Below, in pieces: positions 5,655 to 5,899 of a DNA stretch of 5,899 bases. Source of the stretch: Candidatus Eiseniibacteriota bacterium (GTDB lineage: Bacteria > Eisenbacteria > RBG-16-71-46 > CAIMUX01); the NCBI GenBank assembly GCA_020431745.1, contig JAGQHR010000239.1:1-5899 (forward strand), given 5' to 3'. The stretch's first letter is position 1; each line of letters opens with the position of its first letter. The position numbers and the translations under genes are program-made. The notes beneath the pieces are model-generated. The model saw nothing but the letters and a program-made list of their open reading frames with translations. It was not told the origin of the DNA and made no database searches.

Positions 5655-5899
5655 ATGGTACCGCATCGTGTCGGGATTCGGATTCGCCCCCTCCTCGCGG
5701 CGGCCGTGCTGACGATCACCGGAACGGACGGGGTCGCGTTGGCATCCACCTCACCGGAGCGAGACGCTCCTCGGACGGTTCCCGAGTGGGAATCCACCTC
5801 CGCCGAAGGACGTCGTCTGCTCCAGCGTTGGGCTCCCGTGCTGCATCAGCTCGTCGATCGCGCCGGGGATCACAGCGAAGACGGCCGGGCGGATCTGCC
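5655..5899 (+). CDS. N-terminus of a predicted exported protein (runs off right edge)
   Basis: An open frame starts at ATG 5655 and has no stop before the window ends, giving 81 full codons. The protein begins M-V-P-H-R-V-G-I-R-I-R-P (basic), then a hydrophobic stretch L-L-A-A-A-V-L-T-I (13-21) and a likely signal peptidase site V-A-L-A (27-30), followed by a Ser/Thr/Pro/charged linker and R-L-L-Q-R-W-A-P-V-L-H-Q (54-65). The signal peptide layout and the GC-rich third positions make it a real gene. The W-A-P-V-x-x-Q element vaguely recalls the opening of some secreted bacterial proteins, but that is a memory-based hint and the function is unknown. No good ribosome binding site precedes the ATG: AGGAA is 20 nt away. 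An in-frame GTG at 5616 would add 13 residues without improving this. Only 41 nt separate it from the divergent GNAT start. Confidence 0.65.
   Translation, partial: MVPHRVGIRIRPLLAAAVLTITGTDGVALASTSPERDAPRTVPEWESTSAEGRRLLQRWAPVLHQLVDRAGDHSEDGRADL

Noticed and set aside
5230..5899. Toxin-antitoxin, phage or defence genes at the right end
   Set aside because: Checked because a small GNAT can be a toxin of a TacT-like pair, but there is no adjacent small DNA-binding antitoxin on the same strand, and the neighbour at 5655 is on the other strand with a signal peptide.

Overview
The window is uniformly GC-rich, with G or C at most third codon positions and strong Shine-Dalgarno sites at several genes. 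This, together with a DUF362 protein, a sulfatase-fold enzyme of the W-T-L-P-S-H type ending in a G-Y-I tail, and two secreted proteins with Sec-type signals, suggests a high-GC Gram-negative environmental bacterium. A myxobacterial/deltaproteobacterial or similar lineage is a guess from family memory and is not shown by the sequence. I see no mobile element, CRISPR array, rRNA or tRNA.

Layout, left to right: (1) a minus-strand gene that enters from the left edge and starts near 971; it encodes an exported protein built from two copies of the same roughly 120-residue unit. (2) A 313-bp divergent intergenic region. (3) A plus-strand two-domain VOC (glyoxalase/bleomycin-resistance fold) protein, 1285-2052. 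(4) After about 200 bp with a possible promoter, a plus-strand pair: a DUF362 protein (2249-3415) and an exported alkaline-phosphatase/sulfatase-superfamily enzyme (3412-5010), joined by a 4-nt ATGA stop/start overlap. (5) A 108-bp convergent intergenic gap with a GC hairpin followed at once by three copies of a 12-nt repeat. (6) A minus-strand GNAT acetyltransferase (5119-5613). (7) A divergent plus-strand gene starting at 5655 and leaving through the right edge, with an N-terminal signal peptide.

The only functional linkage the sequence supports is the DUF362/sulfatase-fold pair, which is very likely co-transcribed and translationally coupled. Its enzyme has Thr where FGly-dependent sulfatases have Cys or Ser, so a phosphoester or phosphotransfer chemistry is at least as plausible as sulfate-ester hydrolysis. 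The other genes look like independent units. I do not see a clear new multi-gene system. The points most worth a second look are the tandem-unit exported protein, the Thr-nucleophile enzyme coupled to DUF362, and the 12-nt repeat between the convergent genes.
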